A stretch of DNA of 64,000 bases from Mitragyna speciosa (lineage: Eukaryota; Streptophyta; Magnoliopsida; Gentianales; Rubiaceae). A program made the position numbers and the translations under genes. This document shows, one piece after another, positions 12,651 to 24,514 of the stretch (positions within the stretch are counted from its first letter, which is position 1; every line of letters begins with the position of its first letter). The stretch covers positions 6,386,001-6,450,000 of the forward strand of contig CM045555.1 in NCBI GenBank assembly GCA_024721245.1, read 5' to 3'. Below the pieces are notes generated by a model. The model searched no databases. It saw nothing but the letters and a program-made list of their open reading frames with translations, and was not told the DNA's origin.

Positions 12651-14527
12651 AGATCTTTACCTCACAAATTATTGGGATTTACTTTCATTTCCTTGTTTAT
12701 TTAAAATAGTGATATTTTTGACATGTTTGTTCATTTTATTTGCAATTTATACCGAATCTTCGAATGGGAGGTACCCCTATTATCCTTTTAATTTCTCTTT
12801 ATGTGCTCTCTGTGCTCATATGTTTTTTTATGTGTTTTTCTTTATGTATTTTTTTAAGTGTTTATTATTTTATTTATATGTGAGCATTTATTTATGTTAT
12901 GTTATTCATTTGAATTTAATTTTAATTATTCAAAGGAATGTAATAGATAGGTAATATTCTATTTAACGAAAATTTTGTACTTAGATAGTTAATGTAATAG
13001 ATAGTTTATATTTTCATCTAGTTAACAAAAGCTTTTGTATTGTAGATAGAAAATGTAATAGATAGGTTAGATAGGCTATTTTGATTATCTTTTTCCATTT
13101 TAGATTGTAATTAGATTTTTTTCCGGTGTAATAGTTAGGGCTATGCTAAATGTAATAGTTAGGGCTATTTGTGCTATGTGCTTATGTTTTTATTCGCTTT
13201 CTCTAGGACTTTGCATCTAGAATATTATGCATGTGTGCTATGTGCTCCTATGTGATATTATCTACTTTTATGTGATTATTGCTTTAATCTATGTTTTATT
13301 TATTTATTTACTTACTTGTTATAATATATGTGTATCGTCGTCACACTAGTCCAACGCTAGTTGTGGTTAATTCTGGTTTCTTCGCTAGTCCAACACTAGC
13401 GTAGAATTTATAGAAAATAGGCTAGTGAAATGCTAGGCCTTTAGGTCATTTTAGTATTAAAATCATTTCTCGTGTACATTTCATGCCATTTCACACACAT
13501 TTTCTCTTTTTAGGCCTTTTCCATTTTTGTATGATTTTTGTATATACTTTATCACTTATTATCTATCTTAAACAAATGTTTAGTGCATAACATTTAGACT
13601 CCACTATACATAGAATCTTAGGTCATTTGTGTGATTTTTGGACTAAGAAATAGTCATCTACTTACGTGGGAAGCGGTAGCGTACATGCCATCCCCCCCCT
13701 CCGTAAGTAGGAATAGTAAGTCATGAGACATTAGTTCCCCGTACCCGTTATGTTGTATCCCCACTTTCTTTGTTCACTTAATATTTATACTACTATTTTC
13801 CTTTTCTTTTGCATTCCATTTTTACATCTATACTCGTGACTCCATCGAGGTCTACATTCAGGTTTCGCAATTAATGCAATAATCTCAACCAAACCTCAAT
13901 GGAATATTTTGTCCCTTAACAATACCTATTTTTAGGACTAGATATGCATTCATACAGTTGCATCCAAATGTGATAAAATCTTAGGGTTATATTAGGAAAA
14001 TTTAGACTAAAGCTCGCCACTAGTTTCGGCTAAGTTGAAAGGGTGCCTTAGATATAAACCTTTGCCTTCCCTTTCTCCAATTGTGACTCCCGAACCTGTT
14101 TCTTTTGTTTTCAAAGACCTGGAGTCGTCTAAAAGGGTTTTTATTGTTTTTCTTACATTTTTTCTCAAAAATCATTTTCTAAATAAATCATTCTTGATTT
14201 TCTTACCTTTTATAAAATATTTTCTGGTGACTTGGTACACCAAAACTCAATACCAAGTGGCGACTCCCTTTTCACTAAAAACCCTTTTTAGACTCTATTT
14301 TCGGGCTAAAAAAATCGTCGCATTTTCAAAGTCCCATTTTAGACCCTTTTCTTTTGTTTTCAAAATAAAGCTTTTTTAAAATCACATTTTTTGTCGAACT
14401 ATCTTTTGTAAAGCATTTTCTAAAAATCATTTTTACAAAAACTTACACTCTTTTTTCCAACAAACAAACAACCGTAAACAATCATAATATCTCTTTTTCT
14501 GTCTTTCGAAAAAAATGGGACGCAACA

Positions 14528-14532
14528 CTTTG
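14528..14532. repeat. Right target-site duplication (CTTTG) of solo LTR
   Basis: This is an exact copy of 9928-9932, directly after the CA end of the LTR. Confidence 0.85.
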
Positions 14533-15420
14533 CCTTGCTCGCAGCTCACGGGCAGAATGTGAGCCACGGGTGGGGATGGCTCCCAACCACAGTCGCGGCT
14601 GGTTGAGCCTCACCCACGGCTCACAGTCAATTAGTGAGCCACATGTGAGGGCCTCCCAACCCAACCCACGATTGACCTCCAGTGCCCTCGGCTCAAGCTT
14701 GAAAATCCTCATTTTTAACATTCAAACTTACCCAAGTCATCCAATATACTATAGTCACTTTACCCAACCTCAAACATTGGCAAAATTGGTTGAAAAACCA
14801 CAATTCATGCTTAAATATACATCATTAACCATAATCTAACCACTAAAACTTCAATTACCCATTAACCCAAATACAATTCAAAGATCCACATTCAATCTTA
14901 AGCATAATCACTACCTATTGACATAACCCATAATCATTATAGCATAATCAGCCTCATAATTCTCTAATCATGCAATAATTACTCTAAACCACTATCATTA
15001 AGCAAATATCCACATAGATTAAAGTTAGATTCAAGTGGTTACCTTGAGTAGTGAGTTGGGTTGAGGCTTTTAAGTCTCCCCTTCTTGCTTGCTCTTGAGG
15101 AATCAATTCTTCACCTTCTTCTAGAGGCAGAAAAGAGGGTTATTATGAGAGAGCATTTGAGGTAGAAAGAGAAAGAGTGTGGAGGCTAATGAAAGATGCT
15201 GAAGCCTTTAAGACCTTACTACAATTATTATTAATTGCAAACTAAGTCCCTCATCATATTGCATTTTACTTCTTCAACTCAATAATGGTCAAATTACCAA
15301 AGTGCCCCTCCTAAGCTCTAGTATTACATTCTATGCCTAATCAAGCTACATACAATGAATTTCTAAAAATTCTTTGAATTAACAGATCCAATTCATAGCG
15401 TCATCTATGGACTTTGTGAT
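14533..15420. mobile_element. Older unclassified repeat, right of the nested solo LTR
   Basis: Continues the GC-richer patch broken by the solo LTR and then becomes AT-rich DNA with CAAAGTGCCCCTCC near 15298, a phrase common in plant LTR sequence. No coding domain is visible. Assignment as one host element with 8650-9927 is inference. Confidence 0.3.
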
Positions 15421-16910
15421 CTTTAACAAGAATAACATGAGGATATTTGTATCTCTTTCTTACATTACTATGCACCATTATATTCATATTGTCTTTTTTT
15501 AGATTACAATATTCACGTATGAGGTCGCGAATTCAATCCACAAAAGAATCTGTCATAAACTTCAAAAACACTAGGACGAGATTAATATACAATGCTAGAA
15601 ATGATTTTATTGATACTTCAATATCTGTAAATAACTCCACGTAGGGTTGAGTTACACTTACATACAAGATGACGTTGCGTGGAAGGAAATTAAAGATGTA
15701 AAAAGTTCTTGATCTCTTTTGCCGACGACAATGTGACGGATTGGCTAATATTGTATTCCACTTTGACAACAAAGAAGCAATGTATAGAGATACTTCGACC
15801 ACTTTAAGTGTTAATAACTTCTGTGAGCCAACCACTTGTTTGATCTTATCTTTTGTAGAACTGATTTTGAAGAAGTTGGAAAAGTTTAAAACGTGTTTTC
15901 TGTAGTTTGAAAATCCAAGATATATTCTCCATGGCCACTTCTAGGACTTTTCTCATAATAATTTTGTTTTCAATTTAAAATAAACTAAAAGCAGAAGCAA
16001 TAATTAAGGAAAAAAGGAACAGAAAAAGCCTCAAAATAACTTTAAATCTAACGTATAAAGCAGTTGAATTGATGTTAATTAAGCAACCTACAACAGCGCA
16101 TTGAGTCGATTGAAAAGCTCACTTTCTTGCACCAATACATCCCTTATGATTTGCATATATGACTTGTACAAAATGCTTTACTCAAAGCATGAAAGCAACG
16201 TAATACTTATTATCCCATGATAGCGATTCATGGCCAATCATACAAGAAGTTGATGAGACTCTCTAACCATTCTGCTATTATTTTCTCATGAAAGAAAGCC
16301 ATCAGTTTTATGCACCAATAAAAAAGAGACAAAAAGTAATATGCCACCTCCTTGAGTGATTATGCTTAAAGCCAATCCATGTAATCAACATCATTGCCGA
16401 CTCTATAACTTTCAGGTTAAACTTCCACAAAACAAACTGCAGCCCCGAAAACTATGAAATATAAACTTAATCATTGTGAATACCTAAGATTGAATGGCAT
16501 AATAGATACATAAACTTTTTACATAATGTTACTTTGGTACCCTAAACTTTTAATTGTGCCTATATGAAAGGATTTTAGAGTATATCATTTCTAATTCGTA
16601 CAAAAATTAGGCGCCTCTTTTTCTTATTTTATTTTATTCCATAATAAAATGGGTATTCTTCTTCGAAAATTTCTCTACTTGGGCCAAATGCGGAGTGCAC
16701 GTGTCCACTACATGAAATAATTTTTATCAAAATTTTTACGCGAAATTAATTGAACGCAATTATGAAATTCTATTTACTTAACAGTTTCTCTGTGAACCTT
16801 AAACACGATTATAGAAATCCAAGTACTTGATAGGCACAAGTAAAAGTTAATGCCAAAATGACATTAATGAAAAGTTAAAGTGCCAATCTGTTATTTACTC
16901 GGATTAATAT
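15421..16910. other. Intergenic, no feature recognised
   Basis: Short open frames only (longest about 100 codons on the minus strand at 15533-15835), without recognisable motifs. Confidence 0.5.
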
Positions 16911-16915
16911 AAAAA
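16911..16915 (-). terminator. RNA polymerase III terminator of tRNA-Ser
   Basis: On the minus strand TTTTT follows the tRNA 3' end within 6-10 nt, the standard Pol III stop. Confidence 0.75.
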
Positions 16916-16920
16916 GGAAA

Positions 16921-17002
16921 CGTCGCCTGAGAGATTCGAACTCTCGCGGGGAAACCCCATGTACTTAGCAGGCACACGCCTTAACCACTCGGCCAAAGCG
17001 AC
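16921..17002 (-). tRNA. tRNA-Ser (anticodon GCU)
   Basis: On the minus strand the 82-nt sequence starts GTCGCTTTGGCCGAGTGGTT and ends GGCGAC plus discriminator G. The acceptor stem pairs GTCGCTT with AGGCGAC. The D arm carries the A box (TGGCCGAGTGG). The anticodon loop reads CTGCTAA, giving GCU, which decodes AGC/AGU. A long variable arm (GGGGTTTCCCC-type stem) marks it as a class II tRNA, as expected for serine. The T arm has the B box GTTCGAATC. No intron and no encoded CCA, as in nuclear tRNA genes. It is probably functional, given intact stems and a terminator. Confidence 0.96.
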
Positions 17003-17022
17003 GTAATTGTAACTTGCTTTCT
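17003..17022 (-). promoter_or_regulatory. CAA-type initiation region upstream of tRNA-Ser
   Basis: On the minus strand the bases just before the tRNA read CAAGTTACAATTAC. Plant tRNA genes commonly start transcription at a CAA motif a few bases upstream; two candidates are present here. Confidence 0.45.
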
Positions 17023-17225
17023 TTCTTACCTTTATTTTTTAAGAACAAAATCAATTCAACGGTAGTTTCCTAACCACCAAAAGCGCACAACAAATGATGG
17101 ACCCCACCATTATTATTTTCTTTCTCTAACCAATTTTACCCTCTCACCTAAGTAAGAATAAAAAACCAAAAATTCCGCCCACCCCAAACAAAAAAAAAAA
17201 AAATTAAAATTAAAAAATTAAAAAA

Positions 17226-18321
17226 ATGTCAATAGCCCCAGCACTCCCAAGCACCGCCGCCGCCGCTAGGCACCAACGATGATGCTACCGTCCTCCACCC
17301 CCAGACCTACTGGTGCCACGAATGTGACATGAGTGTACTCCTCCTCCAACCCCTCTCCGCACGCACCACCACCACTTTTCCACCCCTCTGCCCTCACTGC
17401 CGCCATGACTTTCTGGAAGAAATGGACTCCTCCACCCCTTCCCCACCACCCAACCCCACCACCACTCCCACCCCAAACCGCCCACTTTTTACCCACCCTT
17501 TTCCCGATTAGACCCCACAACCACCTTCCCTTACCCCTCCACCTCCCCCTCCGACGACACCTACCTCCTTGACAGCCCTTATCTCCACCGCCTAATCCAC
17601 CATCTCATGACGTCAAACTAACACCAACCACCACCAAACCAACCCCATCCCACCTCACTACAACTCCCCTGCTTCCAAGAATGCTATTCAATCCCTTACC
17701 CACATCACTGTGGACTCTGCTTTTCTTGAAAAAGATGCCACCATTGTTTGCCCTGTTTGCAAGGACCAGTTTCTTGTAGCTTCAGATGCGAAAATATTGC
17801 CTTGTAAGCATACCTATCACGCTGATTGCATTGTCCCGTGGCTCGAGATGAATAACTCGTGTCCGGTTTGTAGGTATAGGTTGCCAAGTGAGTATGATGA
17901 GAGGAGGAAGAATGAGAGGGAGAGTTTTATTGGGGAAGCAAGATTGGATGAGTTGTTGGATGATGAGCAAGATTTGTTTGGGATTAGGAGTACTTTAAGG
18001 AATATTGTGAGGAGACATCAACATAATGGCGGTAATGTGAGTGAGGAGCATGATAGAATTGGTCCGAATTGGATTAACAGGGGTGAGTGGCATGATGAGG
18101 TCTTGTTTTCGCCAACACAGATTGGGGAGGATGAGGGTGTGAGGGGGAGCATAGGGGATCATCTGGAGAGGGCTAATAGTGTAGAGACAGTGTCAAGTTG
18201 TCCGATGTGGCCGGTGGAGGGTAGTGGTACTAGTGCTAGTGGAAGTGGAGATGGGGAAAGTGGTGTCAATTTGAGTAGTGGAAGTGGGAGTGATGAAGGA
18301 GGATGCTGTGTGAGGTCTTGA
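17226..18321 (+). pseudogene. RING-H2 E3 ubiquitin ligase (BCA2/RHC1A zinc-finger type), frame-broken 5' half
   Basis: Plant E3 ligases of this group have an N-terminal zinc ribbon and a C-terminal RING-H2 that recruits an E2. The zinc ribbon is visible from 17308: YWCHECDMSV and, downstream, CPHCRHDFLEE. The RING lies at 17749-17871: CPVC, then CKHTYHADC, then SCPVC, giving the C3H2C3 ligand pattern with all eight ligands. A Ser/Gly-rich acidic tail follows. The gene looks intronless, as is usual here. The likely start ATG is 17226 (MSIAPALPS). The frame changes three times: between the ATG and 17308, near 17512 (after FTHPFP), and near 17613-17616 (after HHLMTSN). The last frame is open from 17617 to the stop at 18319-18321. 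An ATG-initiated product of this frame alone (from 17710) would keep the RING but lose the zinc ribbon. It could be a real pseudogene or an intact gene with assembly indels in C-rich DNA. The tRNA-Ser gene is divergent, about 220 bp upstream. Confidence 0.85.
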
Positions 18322-21300
18322 GATCTGGGGACTTTGAGGTTCCCACCTTTCAGCAGAGAAATTAATGGTAAAATTCATTCGTATTTTAAATCGATTATAC
18401 AATATTTGTTCCTGGAATTCTTTTCGAGTCGTGCATTTATTTGTTTGAAAACTCTGCTTGGTATTAAGTGCTTTTGAAAGTTATATGCTTGTGAGTAGTT
18501 GGATATATGTTTGAACTCGAGTTAATCGTGAAATTGGCGGATTCTTCTGAGTATAGAGTTTACTGTAAGTGGAATTTTTCAGTCTGATAATGGCATTGTG
18601 ATTCTCAGTTTTGATATTTTGGAAACCACATGATGTCTTGAAATTGGGCAGAATGATCCTTTATAGTCTGCCAGGTAAAATTACTTTGATGTGTTCTTAT
18701 GCGTAGGAATACTGAAGAAAATGGGAATATAAGCTTCATGCGACATCATTTGCACTAGCACATTATGGCACTATTGCTCGTGCAACATGGGACCAAGTAT
18801 TTCTAGTACTACACACCTCTTTACTGAATAGTGTTGTGTAAATCTTGCTTTGTGTGCTGATATAGGCCATTGCCTAGCTTTTGTGTTTTGGTATTTTTAA
18901 ATCTTTGCCGTTGGTTCTTGTTATTTTTTGGATGATTGGTTACTGAACATCTAATTGGCATTGTTTTGAACTCTTTCATGTTGAATCATTAGTTTGTGGT
19001 CATTGAAGTAAACACTGCCAAGCACCATTGTCATTGCTAATGAAAAAAGGAGAAAATATATTGCTATTCTCAGCTATCCTCAAGCCTCAAATCTCCCAAT
19101 AGCAAGAGATGTTGAGCTTTACAATTGCAATAATGCATAGGATGAAGATGAATTATCCTCGGTCAGATGACCATGAGTCTAGGCATAGTGTTGCTTACCA
19201 TGCTTGTAATGCAATGATTTCATCGTTATCTGTCTTGTATTATGTCGTTGAAAATTGGATGATTGATAGTTGATTGCATGGTATTACTTCTTCTCTCTTG
19301 TTGTGCTTGGAACCTTGGGTTTTCGTTAAATACATTCCTGGGATATGTTGATTGTGTTTGCTGCTTTGCTTGATATGGTAATTCTGTAATTATGGTTGTC
19401 GTGTACTTGTTACTGTGACCTGAAGCGGTAAAAAGAATCAAAATCTTAAAATTTTTTATGCATTTACTTGAGCCTCATGCCTATGTAGCATATGCTTAAA
19501 TGTCCTCTTATACCACAAGTTCAAGCTTTTGGCTCTGTATTTATGTACTTGGATATTGCCTTTATGCAATCTTACATTTTTATATGCTATTATTCTCGTT
19601 TAATATGTTATCTTTCTTGGAACTAAATGTAGTTTGACAGTCACTCAAACTAGTAATTTAGCTTTGTGTCTTACTCGTTCGTATGCCTGACATGTGAAAA
19701 CTGAAAATCGAAAGGTAATTTGGATCTTGCAATTTTGTTAGATTGTTCGAAAGTTTGAAGTACATAGTTTCCCAACCCCCTCCCCAACTGACTTTGTTCT
19801 TTGTAGTTATTGGGGTGTTGAAATTATTCTTCATCAACTTTACGTAGCTTTTACATTGGCATGGGATGGAGCATCTTGTAGAAAATGTATTAAGATTATA
19901 ACCCAACTGTTTTCTATTCTAGTTCACATATCTCCTTGGTGTAATTCAGTTCAATTTTGTAGTTATGGACATGATAGATCAAAAATGCGCTCGTCTTTAA
20001 TATCACTGTGCAATTCTTGATGCTATGGTTCATTCAGTTTCCATAGTTTATGTTGCATGTACAGAGATTGTGAGAGAAAACTTTTTGCGCTTTTTGTCTG
20101 AGTCAATTGTTATTTTAGGATTATAATTATTCAGCAGTAATTTGGAATTAGACTATTATGCCATTCTTTTTAATGAGATTGTTTTGGTGTTGTATCTTCA
20201 ACAAAATTCTTAAATCTTTGGAGGACAGGAGCTTTTTTGGGTCTTTCCAATTAAGTGTTGAAGGCCTTATACACACATTTGCACTTGGTTGGAGGTGGAT
20301 GGTTGGGAGTGTTTCTTGAATTGGTGGAAATTTTTATCATAAACTATTTAAGTAAAGATTTGCAAAGCCAATTATCCAGTAGTATGTTTTTCCTGGATTA
20401 TCTAGTGGAAGTTTTCTCCTGAAAATTTTCTTTTATACTATGCGCTCATAAAGTCACATGAACCATGCTTTTTGCATTTTTATCCTCATGCAGTTACTCA
20501 TGTCATTTTTATGGTAACAGAAAGACCTCCTATTCTTTTTCATACGCAATATTTAATTTCTATAGTTTTAATTGGTACATAAAAGTTCTTTTCAGACAAT
20601 GCATTTGGGTATGGTATTCTGAGTTTTGATCGTATCTGCATGCATCAAGATGTGGATTTCTTTTTTTCTTCTCTCAAACTGTCTCCAAGAGGTTGTTTGG
20701 TCAGTTGGGATTATGGCTTGTTTTGGTTGCTGCATGAGGTTGTAATCCTGTTTTGTCTGTTATAGTCTGGGCAATAAGATTAGTTTCTGTTGATGCTTTT
20801 TGATGAAAATGCTCTTAAGTTCTATTGTATGTGGTATTCCTCCACATTTATGCAGTCAACAAGTTTAACTTGGGACACAACTACAACTTCATCATATTTA
20901 TAGTGAGGGACATAATGCATGAGCTTTGATACCACAAAAGCAAATTTGTTGTGACCTGGGAGTTGTCTTTAGCATGTGTGCGCATTTGCATATTCTGTTT
21001 CTTTATTTCCTATTTTCATGTTTATGTAGATTCTTGTAAGTAGCAATAAGGCTTTCTTTTTAACATCATTTGGATTCTCTCTGCAGATGATATATACTTC
21101 TTAATACGCTTATATGAAGATATGCCAGCACATAAATCGCCCAAGTGAACATCATTGGCTGAGGATTCTTTGCAATAACGTGACGTCAAGTATAAAAATG
21201 CACCCCATCCCTTTCCCATCTTCTTTTGAACTTCTGATAGAAAGTTGGCAGGAACAAAGATATTGCTTCAAATAAACTTGTCTTGACTGGTTACTCTTGA

Positions 21301-21578
21301 AATTTTGAATTCCTATTTTCTGTTGATCAAAATAGCTGGATTTAATATTAAAACATAGATACTTACAATCAACATTTAAAAAAGCTGTAGAAATTTTGTT
21401 AGATACAGCTATGGTGTTATATTTGATCTCATGTTACTTTTACCTTTGCTCTCCACCAGAGGTAGATGGCATCATGCGAACTCCTGCATAACTTTGTAAT
21501 TCGGTTTCCCACTTAAGCATCTCTTTGGAGGTTGCCATATCTTCTTTAAGTTTATAAATTGGTTTCGTCAGCCATCAC
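18322..21578. other. Long non-coding stretch downstream of the RING gene
   Basis: T-rich DNA without TE hallmarks and without long frames. It could include a 3' UTR with introns: TTCTCTCTGCAG near 21075 is a good acceptor-like site. No product can be assigned. Confidence 0.35.
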
Positions 21579-21580
21579 GA

Positions 21581-21640
21581 ATTGAAGCACAGGTTGTACT
21601 CCAGTCTAGAATTGAAGCACAGGTTGTACTCCAGTCTAGA
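21581..21640. repeat. Perfect 30-bp tandem duplication
   Basis: 21581-21610 and 21611-21640 are identical (each starts ATTGAAGCACAGGTTGTACT). Confidence 0.95.
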
Positions 21641-21915
21641 GGTGTAATAGAACCAAGACAAACTCGAATACTATCAAACTCGAGTTCGAGCTCGTTAATA
21701 TTACTATTATTTGAGATTGGGATTGAGTTTAATCGAGCTTGTAATTTGAAGCTTGAGTTTGGCTCATTAATCTTAGAGAAAGTTCAAGCTCAATTTGAGA
21801 TTGTTCGTGAAAATGCAATCGAGGTCAAATTCAAAATTTATATGTAATTGGTATGGATGGTATATGAACTAGTCGAGCTTGAATCAAACAGTGACCAAGT
21901 TGCTCGCAACACCCC
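21641..21915. mobile_element. Diverged GAGCTC-rich hAT-like remnant
   Basis: Begins GGTGTAATAGAACC, is rich in CTCGAGTTCGAGCTCG-type words, and ends with CCAAGTTGCTCGC followed by ACACCCC. This matches the layout of the better preserved element at 45662-46837. Target duplication not found. Confidence 0.4.
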
Positions 21916-23000
21916 AACTCCAGCCCTAGGTATAAATTAATGGCAACATATCTTTTATCACAAGAGGAGTTGAGTACTGCATATGTTTTAAGCTTTGTGA
22001 CTTGTACATCACGACTGGATAGTTGAATCGTAGGAACGCTGAAGTACCATGACAGCAGAAATCTTGCACTCAATTTGCCTTTTCTTGGCAATGTCCTTTT
22101 TCGTACGGCAATACGCAACTCACCTCCTCTTTTGTTAATTGTGGTGTGGAATTCTTTAAGCATCCCTTTGAATTTAACTTGAGGTTCTTTTCTTTTGTTA
22201 AGGATTGTAAGGCATCACGGAACATAGGCATATGTAGTTTGGACATATTTTCCTATTTTCTTTTTAGGATTCCAATTGATGAACAAATGGAGAATACCGA
22301 GTGGGAAAAAATATCCCCATGTCATTATTGCTTTTGTAGCACATATACTTCCTTCACTTTAAAACTTGATACCCACTCTATTTTCCATGTGATGTGTGAA
22401 ATAAGAAACATCTAATAAATATAAAAATATACAATAGATTTGAATGCATATTTGAAGAAACTCTGTCTCCAAAATTTTCTCCCTAGAAACCAAAATTACA
22501 TCAAATTGCATATGTTGGACAGCATAATTTATAATAATTTTACTCGGTGGATTCCGCGTCACACCGTCTAAGTATCTAAATTAAAAGTTCACATGTTCCA
22601 ACAAAAAAAAAAAAAAAAAAAGATGATCCCTTAATTGAAGCGTTTGAAATGCAAAATCTATGAACAAATTATCTCGTGATTCAAACACCACTCATGATTT
22701 ACTGTTTGCAAGCTAGATTTTTGCAGTTTGTGTCAAAGAAGAGAGTGCCAACTGGCTTGATTTTCAAGAACTAATTTGTTGCACAAAATAAAATAAATAA
22801 AATAAAATGTACCGGGTGCAAAAGGGATAGAAAAGTAAAAAAGCTGCAGCTTATCAACTTTCCCGAGTGTAGAATCCGAATCCCTCCAGTTTAATAGTCG
22901 TGCACGTAATAATTTCCTACTTTCCAGATGGAGTTCAAGTCAGTTGACACTTATGCAAAAAACAAGAACACCTGAAGAATACAATAACCGTGGAAAGTGG

Positions 23001-23171
23001 GGAAAAGTATACAATACACCACGTGCATTGCCACGTGGTGTACTAGAACCAATAATTTATCGCCATGTGACAATGGTGGGTCATATCTTGTATTATTTGG
23101 CGATGTGTGATTGGTTTTAGTGCACCACGTGGCACGCCACGTGGCGCGCGTGGTGCACGCAATACTCACTC
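23001..23171. mobile_element. G-box-rich MITE, copy 1 (Mutator-like)
   Basis: 171 bp. Imperfect terminal inverted repeats run from GGAAAAGTATACAATACACC on the left to GTGCACGCAATACTCACTC on the right. Flanks are GGAAAGTGG (22992-23000) and GTAAAGTGG (23172-23180), a 9-bp duplication with one mismatch. The paralogous segment B has the empty site GAAAAGCGG once. It contains four CACGTG hexamers. A 9-bp duplication fits the Mutator superfamily; there is no transposase. Confidence 0.88.
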
Positions 23172-23523
23172 GTAAAGTGGCATATTTTGGTTCCCCTTTT
23201 CGACAAAGACAAATTACTGTAGTTCTCTTTAGGAGGGAAAAAGAAAAATGAGAATGTTACTTGCACTCTCAAACAATTTCATCATGCTTGTCATATTCAA
23301 AAAGAAATTGTGTTGTGGATAATTGTGTAAATATGTAAAACAGACTTGGTTAAAACATTAGCATCCACAGAGTCTATATCAATTTAAGGGAACTGTGCCT
23401 CAAGGTAATTGCGTAATGTTGGTGCAATTATGACATAGTTGTTTTGACAAAAAAAAAAAAAATTAGTCTCAACAAAATAAAATAACGTCGATAGAGAGAA
23501 AGTGAAAAGTATATAATTTTTTA

Positions 23524-24183
23524 GGGATAATTACAGAAACCTCCCCTGAGGTTTCTGACAATTTCACTTGGCACCCCTGAGGTTTGAAAAATTACACTAA
23601 CCTCCCCTGGCCACTTAAAATGACTATAATAACCCTTGACTTATTATTCTTATTATTATTTGCAAATTGATTTATGAATTTAGGGTTTGGAAGTTACAAA
23701 GTTACTAATATATAATTGGTTTTGGGTAAATAGATTTGGATGTCTTGCTAGGGAATATTTATGAATTTTGCCTCTATAATACGGTTGCTTGTGATGGTGG
23801 TAACTGATAAAAATGGAGCTAGCGTGATATGGTGGTGGTAGTGGTTGTTGTTCAAGTGGTAAAAACAAGATGAATTTTTTATTTTTATTTTCCTGATTAG
23901 TTGGCAGTGGTGTACCGGTGTTGGTGAGATTGTTTTGTGGTTGCTAATGGCGGTGTTCATGAAGTTGGTGGCGGTAGTTCAAGTGGTAAAAAATATATAT
24001 ATTATTTTTTTTGGTTTTTAGATTAAGAAGGGCAAAATTGGATTTTCATTTAAAACTTATGTTGATAGGGGAGGTCTTGTTACTAAAACAATAAATGTAA
24101 GGGAGGTTTGTGTAATTTTTGAAACTTAAGGGGTGCCAAGTGAAATTGTCAGAAACCTCAGGGGAGGTTTCTGTAATTATCCC
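23524..24183. mobile_element. 660-bp non-autonomous Mutator-like element, CCTCCCC family
   Basis: Ends are long inverted repeats: GGGATAATTACAGAAACCTC on the left, and GAGGTTTCTGTAATTATCCC on the right. Perfect 9-bp duplication AATTTTTTA at 23515-23523 and 24184-24192. Segment B has a single AATTTTTTA at the matching place (within 27044-27056), the empty site. No transposase visible. Confidence 0.9.
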
Positions 24184-24431
24184 AATTTTTTATAATGACT
24201 AAAATCTCTCTCTCTCTGTGAACATTTTAATGTGTCCCCAAAAACTACCACTGGAATTCTTGTAAATGTAAAAGAAGAAAAAGCAAAATATCATAAAGAA
24301 TTATGCACAAGACAATCCTTCATATATAATATTGCAATTTGAACTTGTAAATATTTTACATTTTTGTACTCAAATCTCTCTTTTTGATTCTCGTGTATGA
24401 TTAGAGCACTGAGCTTTCTTAATCTTACTGT

Positions 24432-24449
24432 CCCCCCCCCCCCCCCCCC
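24432..24449. repeat. Poly-C run
   Basis: Eighteen consecutive C, absent from the paralogous segment B; length in the assembly may be inexact. Confidence 0.8.
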
Positions 24450-24514
24450 GGGTCAATGTCCAAGGCAATTTACGTGTTGCCTGGGACCAAGCCAATAGGC
24501 AATCATTCAATTAG

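Larger units (their letters stand above)
9933..14527 (+). mobile_element. Solo LTR, 4,595 bp, plus strand
   Basis: The unit starts TGTAGACACC and ends GCAACA, so it has TG...CA termini, and it is flanked by CTTTG on both sides (9928-9932, 14528-14532). It is homologous in the opposite orientation to 1-5621. No gag, protease, reverse transcriptase, RNase H or integrase motif is visible, and there is no second LTR before the right target duplication, so it is best read as a solo LTR left by LTR-LTR recombination. Inside are a Ser-rich/poly-CA tract (10800-11080), a 15-bp minisatellite (about 11433-11620), ACGT palindromes (11753-11790) and a degenerate TTGCTGGAATT array (about 12000-12650). Its length suggests a Tat/Ogre-type gypsy LTR, which is an inference. 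Confidence 0.88.

Noticed and set aside
17266..17520. Gly/Trp-rich minus-strand frames opposite the RING gene
   Set aside because: Antisense shadow of Pro/Thr-rich coding DNA.
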